A stretch of 64,000 bases of DNA from positions 1-64,000 of the forward strand of contig NZ_CP046400.1 of the NCBI RefSeq assembly GCF_009762795.1, given 5' to 3'. Below the pieces are notes generated by a model, which was not told the DNA's origin, made no database searches, and saw only the letters and a list, made by a program, of their open reading frames with translations. The stretch's first letter is position 1, and the number at the start of each line of letters is the position of its first letter. Source of the DNA: Pseudodesulfovibrio cashew (GTDB lineage: Bacteria > Desulfobacterota > Desulfovibrionia > Desulfovibrionales > Desulfovibrionaceae). A program made the position numbers and the translations under genes. This document shows, piece by piece, positions 1 through 9,478 of the stretch.

Positions 1-500
1 ACCATCGGGGTCGGCCTTCCGCTTGCAGTGGAAGAACAGGTGCAGATCGGAATGGTTTGGTTCATTCCCAATGAGCCCTCTCTCAGTTATGCTAAGCAAC
101 AACTGCATGATGATGAACTCCCGTATTTTGTCTCGGGAGAAGAGCAACTCATCCTACGATCGGGAAAGTACACCATTGCACCCGCTATTTGTTATGAATC
201 CCTGCAGCCAAATCATGCCGACCATGCCGTGGCCATGGGAGCAAACGTATATCTGGCAAGTGTGGCCAAATCGGATGGAGGTATCGCCAAGGCGATGCGG
301 CATTACCCGGAAATTGCGCTGAAGCATAACATGTTCGTCATCATGGCAACTGTATAGGCCATAATGACGACTTCGTTAGCGCCGGGCAGTCGGCAGCTTG
401 GGATCAAAATGGCAATTTACTAGCACAGATGGACCATGACTCCGAAGGGATCCTCATGGTCGACCTTGTCAAAGGTGAATCAACCACTCTTACCGTTTGA
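1..500 (+). pseudogene. Carbon-nitrogen hydrolase (nitrilase family), 5'-truncated and frameshifted
   Basis: The frame open from base 1 reads as the C-terminal half of a nitrilase-superfamily amidohydrolase. It includes the nucleophile context APAICYESLQP and the following GANVYLASVAKSDGG block. It stops at 355-357 in the middle of the conserved MANCIG motif. The next frame continues without a gap as NCIGHNDDFVSAGQ and WDQNGNLLAQMD to a TGA at 498-500, so one base is missing around 346-349. The start lies left of the window. The DNA is visibly less GC-rich than everything to its right, which hints at foreign origin. It is either a decayed gene or a sequencing error. The substrate cannot be told. 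Confidence 0.75.
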
Positions 501-631
501 GATACACAGTGCCGACTACAGAAATAATCTCTGGAGGCAGGCAGGGGCCGTGGTGAGACCATAGTCATCTCCCCACCCCAACACCCACTCTCCACCTACC
601 CAATTTCATTTGTATTTTTATATATCGCACG

Positions 632-663
632 AAAAAAGGCTTAGAAGGAAAACCTTCTAAGCC
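632..663 (-). terminator. Rho-independent terminator of the tRNA-Ala gene
   Basis: Bases 638-648 and 653-663 form a perfect 11-bp stem around an AAAA loop. On the minus strand it is followed by six T residues (the A run at 632-637). It lies 12 bp past the 3' end of the tRNA, as expected for its terminator. Confidence 0.85.
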
Positions 664-674
664 TTTAATATTCT

Positions 675-750
<76 letters not shown>

Positions 751-977
751 ACGTTGTTGGGTGGAGGAGTGTTTAGCGAAGGCAGGAGATGATGTCAACA
801 GGAAAATGTTCCAAGGTGTGCATTTATTGTTTTTTTTTCATTTCACACTCATGGCCAAGAAGGCAGGGGTCGGAGACCGAACCGTGGGCATGGCTGAAAA
901 AGGAGGCTGCCGCGCATTGCCTCGGGCACCGTCTTGCAGTAAACAATACGGACGGTTGCACCAATCAAGGACAATTC

Positions 978-1974
978 ATGGGTCAAGTCTTCAAGCGGAT
1001 ACTGGTCAAATTGCTGTGGGTGGGCGTGGTGTTTATCGGCATCACGGTCATCAGCTTCTGGGTCATTCATCTGGCCCCGGGCTCGCCCACGGACCTGCAG
1101 ACGACCCTCAATCCCGACGCAGGCCTAGAGGCACGCGCCCAGCTCGAAAAGCTCTACGGCTGGACCAGCCACTCCACATCCAATATGCCAAGTGGCTGGA
1201 AAGACTTGTTAAACTAGACTTCGGCCAGTCCATGTCCGGTGATCACCGGCCCGTGTGGGACAAGATCAAGGAGCGGCTGCCCTGACCTTCGGCATGAACG
1301 TGGCCTCCATGCTCCTCACCCTGCTCATCGCCGTGCCCCTGGGCGTGGCCGCAGCGTGGTGGCGGGGCGGAGCCTTCGACAAGATCAGCACGGTGATCGT
1401 CTTCATCGGCTTTGCCATGCCCGGCTTCTGGCTGGCCCTGCTGCTCATGCTCTGGCTGGGCATCAACTGGCCCGTGCTGCCCATATCCGGGCTGACCTCC
1501 ATGGGCTTTGACGCCATGTCGCCCCTGGACAAGATCTGGGACGTGATCCGCCACCTGATCCTTCCGGTGTTCATCTACACGGCGGGCTCCTGGGCGGGCA
1601 TGTCCCGCTTCATGCGCTCGTCCATGCTCGAAGTGCTGCGGCAGGACTACATCATGACCGCCCGGGCCAAGGGACTTTCCAGCCGCGTGGTCCTGTTCAA
1701 GCACGCCCTCAGAAACGCGCTGATGCCGGTCATCACCATCCTCGGTCTGTCGGTGCCCGCGCTCATCGGCGGGTCCGTGATCATCGAATCCATCTTCGCC
1801 CTGCCCGGCCTGGGCCAGCTCTTCTATCAGGCTGTCATGTCGCGCGACTACCCCCTGATCATGGGCAGCCTGGTCCTCGGCGCGGTGCTCACTCTGCTGG
1901 GCAACCTCCTGGCCGACGTGGGCTACGGACTGGCCGATCCGAGAATCCGCATCGGAGGGGGGAGGCAGCGATGA
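978..1974 (+). pseudogene. Oligopeptide/dipeptide ABC permease (DppB/OppB type) with two frameshifts
   Basis: The product matches the first membrane subunit of peptide/nickel ABC importers, which passes substrate through the inner membrane. It starts MGQVFKRILVKLLWVG and has the family's HLAPGSP motif and the [21 protein letters not shown] coupling loop. The reading frame breaks twice. Near 1160 one C is missing (GGCTGG where GGC CTG is expected). Near 1282 the frame runs into a TGA and must shift again to reach [12 protein letters not shown] good Shine-Dalgarno (AAGGA) precedes the ATG at 978. Its stop overlaps the start of the next permease gene (ATGA). No cognate ATPase or binding protein is in the window. 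Confidence 0.8.
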
Positions 1975-2814
1975 AGCGCCGTCCGCTGAAACGCCCGTCT
2001 CCGTGGACGCGTCACGCCCTGCTCGTTCTGGGCGCGCTCATCGTGGGGGATCATGTCCCTGGGCGCGATCTTCGCCCCATGGATCGCCCCGTTCAATCCT
2101 GATTTCATCAACGTCAACGCCCTGCTCCAGCCGCCCTCGCTCCTCCACCCCATGGGCACGGACGCCCTGGGCCGCGACGTGTTCTCGCGCATCCTGTTCG
2201 GAGGGCGCGTTTCCCTGTGGGTGGGATTCGTGGCCGTGGGCATCGCCACCGGCATCGGCCTGGTCCTCGGGCTGGTCTCCGGCTACTTCGGCCGCGTGGT
2301 GGACGAGATCATCATGCGCGGGGTGGACATCATGCTCTGCTTCCCCTCCTTTTTCCTGATCCTGGCAGTCATCGCCTTTCTGGAACCGAGCCTGACCAAC
2401 ATCATGATCGTCATCGGCCTGACCGGCTGGATGGGCGTGGCCCGGTTGGTCCGCGCCGAAACCCTGTCCATCCGCGAGCGCGACTACGTACAGGCCGCCC
2501 GGGCCGCCGGAGCCGGTCCCGCGCGCATCCTTTTCCGCCACATCCTGCCCAACGCACTGGCCCCTGTGCTGGTCTCCGCCACCCTGGGCGTGGCCGGAGC
2601 CATCCTGACCGAATCATCCCTCTCCTTCCTGGGCCTGGGTGTACAACCGCCCGACGCCTCCTGGGGCAACATGCTCCTGGAAGGGAAAGAGGTCCTGGGC
2701 ATCGCCTGGTGGCTGTCGGTATTTCCCGGCCTGGCCATCCTGTTCACGGTCCTGGGCTACAACCTGCTCGGCGAATCCCTGCGAGATCACCTCGACCCGA
2801 GGTTGAAGCAGTGA
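1971..2814 (+). pseudogene. Oligopeptide/dipeptide ABC permease (DppC/OppC type) with one frameshift
   Basis: This is the partner membrane subunit of the preceding permease. The start ATG at 1971 opens [21 protein letters not shown]. An extra G in the run 2045-2049 then shifts the frame. From about 2050 the correct frame continues MSLGAIFAPWIAPFNPDF to the end. Family motifs include the HPMGTDALGRDVFSRIL block and the coupling loop ending HILPNALAPVLVS. With the four-base overlap to the upstream permease the two were one operon. As read the gene cannot give a full-length protein. A homopolymer sequencing error is as likely as true decay. Confidence 0.8.
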
Positions 2815-4028
2815 CCCGCAGGATCATCCCCGCCCTGACGCTGCTCCTCATCCTGGCAGCCGCCACGGCGTGGGCCGGAAAAGTTCCCAAGACCATCCTC
2901 TACTCACCCGAAGTCCTGGCCGAGACCAAGCGGCGCGTGCAGGAGCGCGACCCGGCGATCATGCCCGCCTACAGGGAGCTACTACGGCAGGCGGATCTGG
3001 CGATAAAAACCCCGGCCGAGACCGTGGTCTTCAAGCCTGCGCCCCCGCCGGGCGGCACCAAGCACGACTACTGGTCCGTGGCGCCTTACTGGTGGCCGGA
3101 CGAGGCGTCCCCCAACGGCCTGCCCTACGTCCGCCACGACGGCGAAACCAATCCCGAAGCCGCGTCCAAAGCCTACGACCGGCAACGGCTGCGCACTACC
3201 GCGGCCAACGCCCTGACGCTGGCCCAGGCCTGGTATCTCACGGGCAGCGAAGAATATGCAGGCAAGGGCAGCGCACTCATCTGGTCATGGTGCTGCGACT
3301 CGGTGACGCGCATGACCCCGCACCTGCGCTTTGCCCAGATGCGACGGGGCGACCGGCCCGGCAAATGGGAGACTTCGCCCTCGGGCATCATCGAGGGGCG
3401 CGAACTGATCAAGATAGCCGAGGCGGCCCGCCTGCTGGAGCCCTCCCACGCCTGGAGCGCGGTCGTGACCAACAAGCTCACCAAGTGGTTCGAGAAGTAC
3501 CTGCACTGGCTGCTGACTTCCCCGCAAGGACGCAGGGAGGCTGGAGCGGACAACAACCACGGAGTCTGGTACGACGCCCAGGTGGCGGTTATCGCCCTGT
3601 ACGCGGGCAAAACCAACCTGGCCCGCTCCGTGGTCGGCACCTCCGCGGCCAAGCGGCTGTCCCTGGAGGTGGAAGGCAACGGGGCCATGCCACGGGAGCT
3701 GGAACGCACCCGCTCGCGCCACTATACCTTTTTCACTCTCGAGGCGTTCTTCACCCTGGCCGCCGTGGGAGACCGCACGGGCATAGACCTCTGGCGCTGG
3801 ACCGACGGCCAAGGGCGCTCCCTGCGACGGGCCTTCGACTATGCCGCGCCCTATCTGGCCAAGGAAGAACCCTGGCCCTTCGGCCACACGGGCCGGTATG
3901 ATCCCTTCGCCTTCACACCCCTTTTCCACCGGGCGGCCATGGTGTATAAGGAGGACCGTTACCGGGATTATCTGAAGGCGCTGCCCGAAGCGGAACGCCT
4001 GCGCGACCGCGCCCAACTCTTTCACTAG
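2811..4028 (+). CDS. Alginate-lyase-family secreted protein
   Basis: A 405-residue protein with an N-terminal signal peptide (hydrophobic LTLLLILAAATAWA, cleaved near AWA|G), so it acts in the periplasm or outside the cell. The body has the (alpha/alpha)-barrel alginate lyase signature: KHDYWSVAPYWWPD near residues 85-100, NNHGVWYDAQ in the middle, and a conserved Arg/His block (RTRSRHYTFF). Related enzymes cleave uronic-acid polysaccharides by beta-elimination; the substrate here is unproven. I chose the GTG at 2811 because it overlaps the upstream stop (GTGA) and directly precedes the signal peptide. It is probably co-transcribed with the permease genes, which suggests a sugar or oligomer role. 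Confidence 0.8.
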   Translation: MTRRIIPALTLLLILAAATAWAGKVPKTILYSPEVLAETKRRVQERDPAIMPAYRELLRQADLAIKTPAETVVFKPAPPPGGTKHDYWSVAPYWWPDEASPNGLPYVRHDGETNPEAASKAYDRQRLRTTAANALTLAQAWYLTGSEEYAGKGSALIWSWCCDSVTRMTPHLRFAQMRRGDRPGKWETSPSGIIEGRELIKIAEAARLLEPSHAWSAVVTNKLTKWFEKYLHWLLTSPQGRREAGADNNHGVWYDAQVAVIALYAGKTNLARSVVGTSAAKRLSLEVEGNGAMPRELERTRSRHYTFFTLEAFFTLAAVGDRTGIDLWRWTDGQGRSLRRAFDYAAPYLAKEEPWPFGHTGRYDPFAFTPLFHRAAMVYKEDRYRDYLKALPEAERLRDRAQLFH

Positions 4029-4040
4029 GCTGGATACGTC

Positions 4041-5654
4041 ATGCTCGAACTGCTCCGCATCCGCAATCTCGCGCTCATCGAAGACGTGGAACTGGAATTC
4101 TCCACCGGCCTGAACACCCTCACGGGTGAGACCGGGGCGGGCAAGTCCTTCATCATGCGCGCCGTGGACTTCCTCCTGGGCGAACGCATGGAGGCCAAAC
4201 TGGTCCGGCCAGGCGCGGAGAAAGCCTCGGTTGAGGCCCTCTTCGTCCTGCCCGAGGGAGAGACAGTTGTCCGACGCGAGCTCTCCGCCGAAACAGGCAG
4301 GAGCCGGGTCTTCATCAACGACACCCTCTCATCCCAGCCGACCATAAGGGACATGCGTCATAAGCTGGTCGTTCACACCAGCCAGCACGGGCAGCAGAAA
4401 CTGCTCTCCCCGGCCTTCCAGGCGGAAATTCTGGACTCCTTCCTGCCCGACCAGGGGCTCCTGGCCAAACGCAACGACCGGCTCGCAGTCCTCAACGACG
4501 TGCTGGAACGCAGGCGCCAGATCCTGGCCAAGTTCGACGACATCGAGAAGCAGCGCGACTTCCTGGAGTATCAGCGCAAGGAGATCGATGCGGTGGACCC
4601 GCAACCGGGCGAGGAGAACGATCTGGAAGAGCGGAAGAAAGTACTCAAGGACCAGGAGCGGGCCGGTGAATGCCTGCAGAACGCCCTGAACGTCCTGCAT
4701 GGGGAGATCGGCCTGCTGGACGCCATGACCCTGCTCACCAGGGAAATGGAGATCATCTCCCGCCTCTTCCCCGGGTTCGAGGATGACCGGGACGCCATCG
4801 AGGAGTTGCGCATGCTACTCCACGACCTGGACTCCCGCCTGCGCAAGGGCCCCAAGAGCCTCGGCGGCGACGAAGAGAACATGAGCATCGACGACATCGA
4901 AAAGCGCCTCTTCGAGCTGGCCCGGCTCAAACGCAAGCTCAGGCGTGGCCTGGACGAGATCGTGGACCTCAAGGCCGAGATCGACGAGAACCTCTCCTTC
5001 ATGGACGCCGCAGCCCTGGACCTCAAGGCGCTGGGCGCGGAGGAGGAAAAGGCCGCGACGGAACTCCGGGACGTCCTTGACAAGCTGAACAAGGCTCGTA
5101 AAAAGGCGGCCAAAACGCTCGCCATCCTCATCGTGGACGAGCTCCAGGACCTCGGCTTTTCCGAACACGTCAAGGTCCACTTCGATTTCGAGGCGCGTGA
5201 GCTTCATCCGGGCTGCCTGGACATGCGCGGCAGGCTCATGTGGGTGCCCAACCCCGGCCAGCCCGCCCAACCTTTGGAAAAGATCGCCTCGGGCGGCGAA
5301 CTCTCCCGCTTCCTTCTGGCACTGGTAACCCTGCGCGGCAGCAACGAAGCCGAACCGGTCCTGCCGACTCTCATTTTCGACGAGGTGGACGCGGGCATCG
5401 GCGGCCTGACACTAAACTCCGTGGGAAACAAGCTGCGCGCCCTGGCCGACCGGCAGCAGATGCTGCTCATCACCCACTGGCCCCAGCTCGCGGGCAAGGC
5501 CGACCGGCATTTTCTCATCCAGAAGGAAGTCCTCGACGACGAGACCTACACCCGCTGCGACCGTCTCGAAGGCAAAAAGATAAAAGCGGAGCTCTCCCGC
5601 ATGGCCGGAGGCGGCGAGCAGGGAGATGCCCTTGCGGAGAAGCTATGCAAGTAA
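4041..5654 (+). CDS. recN: DNA repair protein RecN
   Basis: A 537-residue SMC-like ATPase of recombinational double-strand break repair. Walker A is GETGAGKS (residues 29-36). The ABC signature ASGGELSRFLLAL and Walker B LIFDEVDAGIGG (D447, E448) lie near the C-terminus, separated by a charged coiled-coil middle. The length is slightly below the roughly 550 residues typical of the family, all in the coiled coil. The start ATG follows the upstream gene by 12 bp, and the 3' end overlaps the next gene by 10 bp. Confidence 0.95.
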   Translation: MLELLRIRNLALIEDVELEFSTGLNTLTGETGAGKSFIMRAVDFLLGERMEAKLVRPGAEKASVEALFVLPEGETVVRRELSAETGRSRVFINDTLSSQPTIRDMRHKLVVHTSQHGQQKLLSPAFQAEILDSFLPDQGLLAKRNDRLAVLNDVLERRRQILAKFDDIEKQRDFLEYQRKEIDAVDPQPGEENDLEERKKVLKDQERAGECLQNALNVLHGEIGLLDAMTLLTREMEIISRLFPGFEDDRDAIEELRMLLHDLDSRLRKGPKSLGGDEENMSIDDIEKRLFELARLKRKLRRGLDEIVDLKAEIDENLSFMDAAALDLKALGAEEEKAATELRDVLDKLNKARKKAAKTLAILIVDELQDLGFSEHVKVHFDFEARELHPGCLDMRGRLMWVPNPGQPAQPLEKIASGGELSRFLLALVTLRGSNEAEPVLPTLIFDEVDAGIGGLTLNSVGNKLRALADRQQMLLITHWPQLAGKADRHFLIQKEVLDDETYTRCDRLEGKKIKAELSRMAGGGEQGDALAEKLCK

Positions 5655-6421
5655 CCGGGCCATCCCGGACACGATTTTCCCGGCCTCCTGTTGCAAGCGC
5701 CCTTGCCGCGCTGATCCTCCTTCTGCTCCTCGCTCTCCCGGCCTGGGCGGAAAAAACCCTATACCTGGGCGGGGCCGTTCACGAAGTCACTGCCGTCTCT
5801 TTTGAAATCCTCAAGGCGGCGTATGCCAAGCTCGGCATCAAGGCGAAGACTCGATTCTATCCTTCCAAGCGAGCCGTGAGCGAATCGGCGGCGGGCTTCA
5901 CCGACGGCGAGGTCAATCGGGTAAATGGCCTGGAAAAGACCTTCCCGACACTCATCCAGGTGCCGGTGCCAATCAACAGCATAGACAGCATCGCCTACTC
6001 GCTTGAAACGCCGATGCGAGTGGACGGCTGGGACAGCCTCAAGAACTTGCGAATCGGCATCATGCGGGGCATCCGCTATGCGGAGATCGCGACACGGGAC
6101 ATGAAGCACGTCACGACCAGGGACTCCTACGACCAGCTCTTCGACCTGCTCAGGCGGCACAGGCTGGACGTGGTCATCTCCTCCAGGCCGGAAGGCTACT
6201 GGCCGGAAGGCTACTGGCAGGAAAAGAGACTGGGCGACGTCGGCATCATCACCAACGAACCTCCCGTGGTGAGCTTTGCGCTGTACCACTACCTGCACGA
6301 GAAGAACAGGGAACTCGTCCCGGCCATCACCCGTGTCCTGAAATCAATGCGCGAGAGCGGAGAGATGGAACACATCCGCCAAGAAGCAACTCGCGAATAC
6401 CGCCAAAAGGAGCACCCATGA
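5645..6421 (+). CDS. Periplasmic solute-binding-like protein (family 3 type)
   Basis: A 258-residue protein with a long signal peptide (hydrophobic LAALILLLLLALPAWA, then AEKTLYLGG). The mature part has the layout of family 3 amino-acid-binding proteins, including a GFTDGEVNRVNGLEKTFP segment and the second-lobe motif DVVISSRPEGYW. It is clearly paralogous to the protein at 7090-7785, which shares DGEVxRxxxLE, VPVPIN and the YHYL block. No permease or ATPase is adjacent, so it may be a sensor-like or orphan binding protein. It starts inside the end of recN and overlaps the next gene by ATGA. A 15-bp tandem duplication lies in the coding region at 6186-6218. Confidence 0.75.
   Translation: MQVTGPSRTRFSRPPVASALAALILLLLLALPAWAEKTLYLGGAVHEVTAVSFEILKAAYAKLGIKAKTRFYPSKRAVSESAAGFTDGEVNRVNGLEKTFPTLIQVPVPINSIDSIAYSLETPMRVDGWDSLKNLRIGIMRGIRYAEIATRDMKHVTTRDSYDQLFDLLRRHRLDVVISSRPEGYWPEGYWQEKRLGDVGIITNEPPVVSFALYHYLHEKNRELVPAITRVLKSMRESGEMEHIRQEATREYRQKEHP
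6186..6218 (+). repeat. 15-bp tandem duplication inside a coding region
   Basis: The unit GGCCGGAAGGCTACT occurs twice back to back (6186-6200, 6201-6215), and three more bases match a third copy. It duplicates the pentapeptide PEGYW in the solute-binding protein and keeps the frame. The perfect identity suggests a recent slippage event. Confidence 0.9.
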
Positions 6422-7026
6422 CGGAAGCAGCCATGCTCAACCTTTTCATTTCCCTATACATTAAGCTGTTTTTCCTGCTGACGCCGTTCTTCGTGCTTTC
6501 GGTCTTTCTCTCCTTCATCGAGGGGATGGACCTGGTCGAGCAGCACCGGCTGGCCATCAGGACCACAGTGGCCGTACTGGTCATCTCACTGATCCTCTAC
6601 TTCGCGGGCAACCCGATCTTCTCCACCCTGGGCATCACCCTGGACGGCTTCCGCATCGGCGCGGGATCACTTCTCTTCCTGTCCGCAGTCTCGCTGGTTT
6701 CGGGCAAACGCCCACGCCCGGAGCCGGACGATGATGCCGACGTGGCCGTGGTCCCGCTGGCCATCCCCATCACCGTGGGGCCGGCCACCATCGGTACGCT
6801 GCTCATCCTCGGTGCGGAGCTCGGCGGTGCGACGCAAAAGAGCGTGGGAGCGGCCTCGCTGGTGGCCGCCTGCCTGACCGTGGGGGTCATGCTCTTCTCC
6901 GCCTCTGCCGTGAAGAAAATAATTGGCTCCATGGGCCTGTCCGTGCTGACAAAAATCACCGGCTTGGTCCTTTCTGCCATGGCCGCGCAAATCGTCTTCA
7001 CAGGCGTGAAAAACTTTCTCGGTTGA
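6418..7026 (+). CDS. MarC family integral membrane protein
   Basis: A 202-residue inner-membrane protein with about six hydrophobic segments. It carries the family's PLAIPITVGPATIGTLL signature near the middle and the C-terminal KITGLVLSAMAAQIVFTGVKNF. MarC (UPF0056) proteins have no settled function; the original link to multiple antibiotic resistance was withdrawn. Its ATG overlaps the stop of the upstream binding protein (ATGA), so the two are probably translationally coupled. The loop after the third helix is unusually acidic (EPDDDADVAVV). Confidence 0.9.
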   Translation: MTEAAMLNLFISLYIKLFFLLTPFFVLSVFLSFIEGMDLVEQHRLAIRTTVAVLVISLILYFAGNPIFSTLGITLDGFRIGAGSLLFLSAVSLVSGKRPRPEPDDDADVAVVPLAIPITVGPATIGTLLILGAELGGATQKSVGAASLVAACLTVGVMLFSASAVKKIIGSMGLSVLTKITGLVLSAMAAQIVFTGVKNFLG

Positions 7027-7089
7027 CCTTAAGGCGCATTCCCCGATAGAAAAATATTCTGGGCAAACCAGAAACCCTTCGGGAGCGCC

Positions 7090-7785
7090 ATGCGCATTTT
7101 GACGAGCTTCGTCCTGTTGTTCTGCTGTTTCGCCGCCACCGCGTCGGCGGGAGAGATACTCGAGTTCGGCATGCCGGACGACTACATCAACCGGCAGTCC
7201 CTGGCCGTGCTCAAGGCCGCGTATTCACGACTGGGAATAGAGGTCGAGGGCAAGCCCATGCCCGCCGGACGAGCCCTGATCGAATCAAAGGAAGGACGAA
7301 CCGACGGTGAAGTCGGACGCATCAAGGCGCTGGAGACCCAGCTCCCGAATCTCGTACGAATACCGGTTCCCATCAACCACCTGCGGGGCATGGCCTGCAT
7401 CCATGACCCGACCCTTCCGGTATCCGATTGGAAAAGCCTGGCCCCCTACCGAGTGGGCATCTGCCGGGGAGTCCGCTTTGCCGAAGCCCACACCCGGGAG
7501 TTGCGCAGGGTTGTTTCCCGAACAACGCCCGAAGAACTCATGGAACTTCTCGATTCACACCGGGTCGACGTCGTGGTTCTGACCGAAAGCAACATCCGGG
7601 CGTGGAAAGAGGCCCATCCCTACAAGACTGTCACCGTCTGTCCCAAACCGCTGATCGAGGTTCACATATACCACTACCTCAATCGAAAGTACGTGCATCT
7701 TGTCCCGCAACTTACCGCCATATTGCAGGAAATGCTCAATTCGGGAGAGCTGGACTCCATCCTCGAGAGTGTTGCCGTACGGTAG
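7090..7785 (+). CDS. Periplasmic solute-binding-like protein, paralogue of 5645-6421
   Basis: A 231-residue protein with a signal peptide (LTSFVLLFCCFAATASAG). It aligns by eye along its length with the product of 5645-6421: FGMPDDYINRQSLAVLKAAYSRLGI, GRTDGEVGRIKALE, IPVPINHLRG, VGICRGVRFAE and IYHYLNRKYVHLVP all have counterparts. It belongs to the family 3 extracellular binding fold without a neighbouring transporter. The start ATG is preceded by a weak GGAG-like site in GGGAGCGCC. The ligand is unknown. The shared DGE-R-LE core may mark a ligand-contact loop, which is inference. Confidence 0.7.
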   Translation: MRILTSFVLLFCCFAATASAGEILEFGMPDDYINRQSLAVLKAAYSRLGIEVEGKPMPAGRALIESKEGRTDGEVGRIKALETQLPNLVRIPVPINHLRGMACIHDPTLPVSDWKSLAPYRVGICRGVRFAEAHTRELRRVVSRTTPEELMELLDSHRVDVVVLTESNIRAWKEAHPYKTVTVCPKPLIEVHIYHYLNRKYVHLVPQLTAILQEMLNSGELDSILESVAVR

Positions 7786-7885
7786 GACAGCCTCCAGGAA
7801 GATATGCCGGTTGGATGCGCCATTGCCAGAAAGCGCGCTTCCCATTATGATCCCCGGAACCGATACTCAAGCACGAAGGTGAACC

Positions 7886-8665
7886 ATGTCCAAGACCTCC
7901 CGACGCCACGCCCTGAAAATGATCGCCGCGGCCACCGCTTCCCTGACCCTCGCGCCCTCTTTCTCCCTTGCCGGGAGCAAGACACTGGTCTGCAACTGGA
8001 ACGGTACCTTTCCCCCCTATTCCATGGAACAAGGCGGCAGGATGACGGGAATCCTCGTGGACTGCCTGGACGACATTCTGGGCAAGCGCATGGGCTATAC
8101 CCTGGTCCACAGAGCCTACCCCTGGAGCAAGGCGCAGGAACTGGTCCAATCCGGCGAGGGAGACACCCTGTGCACCAATCCGACCGATGAACGCGAACAG
8201 TTCATGATCTTTTCCGAGGAGGCGGTCATCGAGAGCGCTCCCTCCATCTTCTGCGACAAGGACAATCCGCTTCTGCCCGGAATCAACGCCGTACAAACCC
8301 TTGATGACCTCAAGGCATTCCGCCAGGTGGACTACAAGGGCAACGGCTGGGCGCGAAAGACCTTCCCTCCCTCCCTGAACGTCCGGTACGTGGACACCCT
8401 TGACCAGGCCTTTCGGCTCATCAAGGACGGCGAAGCCGACATCTTCGTGGGCAACGGACTGGCCGCCAGGTACGCCCTGAAGCAATCCGGCCTCACCCTG
8501 GAGTTCCACGCCCGCGAACTGCCCGTGGGAGAAACCTCGGCATTCCATTTCGGGCTGCGAAAGGATTATCCCGACGCACAAGGCGTGGTGGAAGCCTTTG
8601 GCGAGGCCCTTGACGAAGCCCAGCTCGACGGCACGCCCCGCAAAATAATCATGAGCTACCTCTAG
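7886..8665 (+). CDS. Family 3 solute-binding protein with Tat-type leader
   Basis: A 259-residue protein. The N-terminus has a twin-arginine-like motif (SRRHALK) followed by a hydrophobic stretch ending near SLAGS, so export by Tat is possible. The mature domain shows the amino-acid-binding family pattern: WNGTFPPYSMEQGGRMTGILVDCLDDIL at the start, then the VQSGEGDTLCTNPTDEREQFMIFSEE lobe, and IKDGEADIFVGNGLAARY in the second lobe. No permease or ATPase is adjacent. It is more distant in sequence from the two binding-like proteins just upstream but keeps the same orphan context. Confidence 0.75.
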   Translation: MSKTSRRHALKMIAAATASLTLAPSFSLAGSKTLVCNWNGTFPPYSMEQGGRMTGILVDCLDDILGKRMGYTLVHRAYPWSKAQELVQSGEGDTLCTNPTDEREQFMIFSEEAVIESAPSIFCDKDNPLLPGINAVQTLDDLKAFRQVDYKGNGWARKTFPPSLNVRYVDTLDQAFRLIKDGEADIFVGNGLAARYALKQSGLTLEFHARELPVGETSAFHFGLRKDYPDAQGVVEAFGEALDEAQLDGTPRKIIMSYL

Positions 8666-8716
8666 ATCAAAAGCGGCCACTGCGTCGCAAACCACATCCC
8701 CAAGAGAATTGTTGCT

Positions 8717-9478
8717 ATGACAACTAATAATCCCATGGTCTTTGACTATACCTACGATATCCGCTCCTATGAACCACAGCCCGGAGGCAGCGTCTGCATC
8801 ACCGCCATCTGCGACCAGATGCAGGACATCGCCTCGCGGCACGCAGACACCCTCGGTTTCGGGTACGGCGACCTCCAGGCCACCGGTCACTTCTGGGTCC
8901 TGGCCCGCGTCTTCCTGACCATGGACCGGCTGCCCGGCTTCGGCGAAAGCTGCCGCCTGCGGACCTGGCCCTCAGGCATCGAACGGCTGGTGGCCACCCG
9001 TGACTTTCTCATCCACGACGCAAAAGGCGTCATTGGGCGAGCCACCAGCAACTGGGTCGCCCTGGACCTCGAAACCCACCACGCCAGCAAGCCCGAGGCC
9101 GTTTTCGGCGACCGCGTATTCCCGGACGTGGAGCGGGCCGCCGCCCTGCCGGGCAAGGCCGTTCCCCGGCTCAAGGAAGGAGAGCACGCCACAACGCTCA
9201 CCTCCCGCCGCGCCGACCAGGACATAAACAACCACGTCAACTCCGTGCGCTACGCCGAGTTCTGCATGGAGAGCGTACCGCAATCCTGGCTGGACTCGCA
9301 TGCCTGCCTGGCCTTGGACCTTCAGTTCCGCAACGAATCCCAAGCCGGGGACACCTACGCGGCTGCTTGTTCAGAGGCCGGGCCCGACAATGGCAGGGAA
9401 ACCCTGCTTCACAGCCTGAAGCGAACCTCGGACGACAAGGAAATCGTCCGCATGCGGTCCTGGTGGGAGGCGCTGTAA
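8717..9478 (+). CDS. Acyl-ACP thioesterase family protein
   Basis: A 253-residue cytoplasmic protein with two hotdog halves, as in bacterial acyl-ACP thioesterases that release fatty acids from acyl carrier protein. The first half has DIASRHADTLGFGYGDLQATGHFWVLAR. The second has the catalytic motif RRADQDINNHVNSVRYAEF, with the expected Asp, Asn and His. The C-terminal catalytic acid of plant FatA/FatB enzymes cannot be confirmed by eye. Its stop codon overlaps the start of the acetyltransferase gene by one base (TAATG), so the two genes are coupled. Confidence 0.85.
   Translation: MTTNNPMVFDYTYDIRSYEPQPGGSVCITAICDQMQDIASRHADTLGFGYGDLQATGHFWVLARVFLTMDRLPGFGESCRLRTWPSGIERLVATRDFLIHDAKGVIGRATSNWVALDLETHHASKPEAVFGDRVFPDVERAAALPGKAVPRLKEGEHATTLTSRRADQDINNHVNSVRYAEFCMESVPQSWLDSHACLALDLQFRNESQAGDTYAAACSEAGPDNGRETLLHSLKRTSDDKEIVRMRSWWEAL

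Noticed and set aside
1283-1285. TGA in the permease gene as a second selenocysteine codon
   Set aside because: The permease sequence resumes in a different frame after this TGA, so a frameshift explains it. The position is in the transmembrane region boundary, where a Sec residue would be unexpected.
2217-2810. Fusion of a 200-codon upstream frame with the alginate-lyase-family gene
   Set aside because: That part is the out-of-frame shadow of the permease gene. A signal peptide starts at the GTG at 2811.
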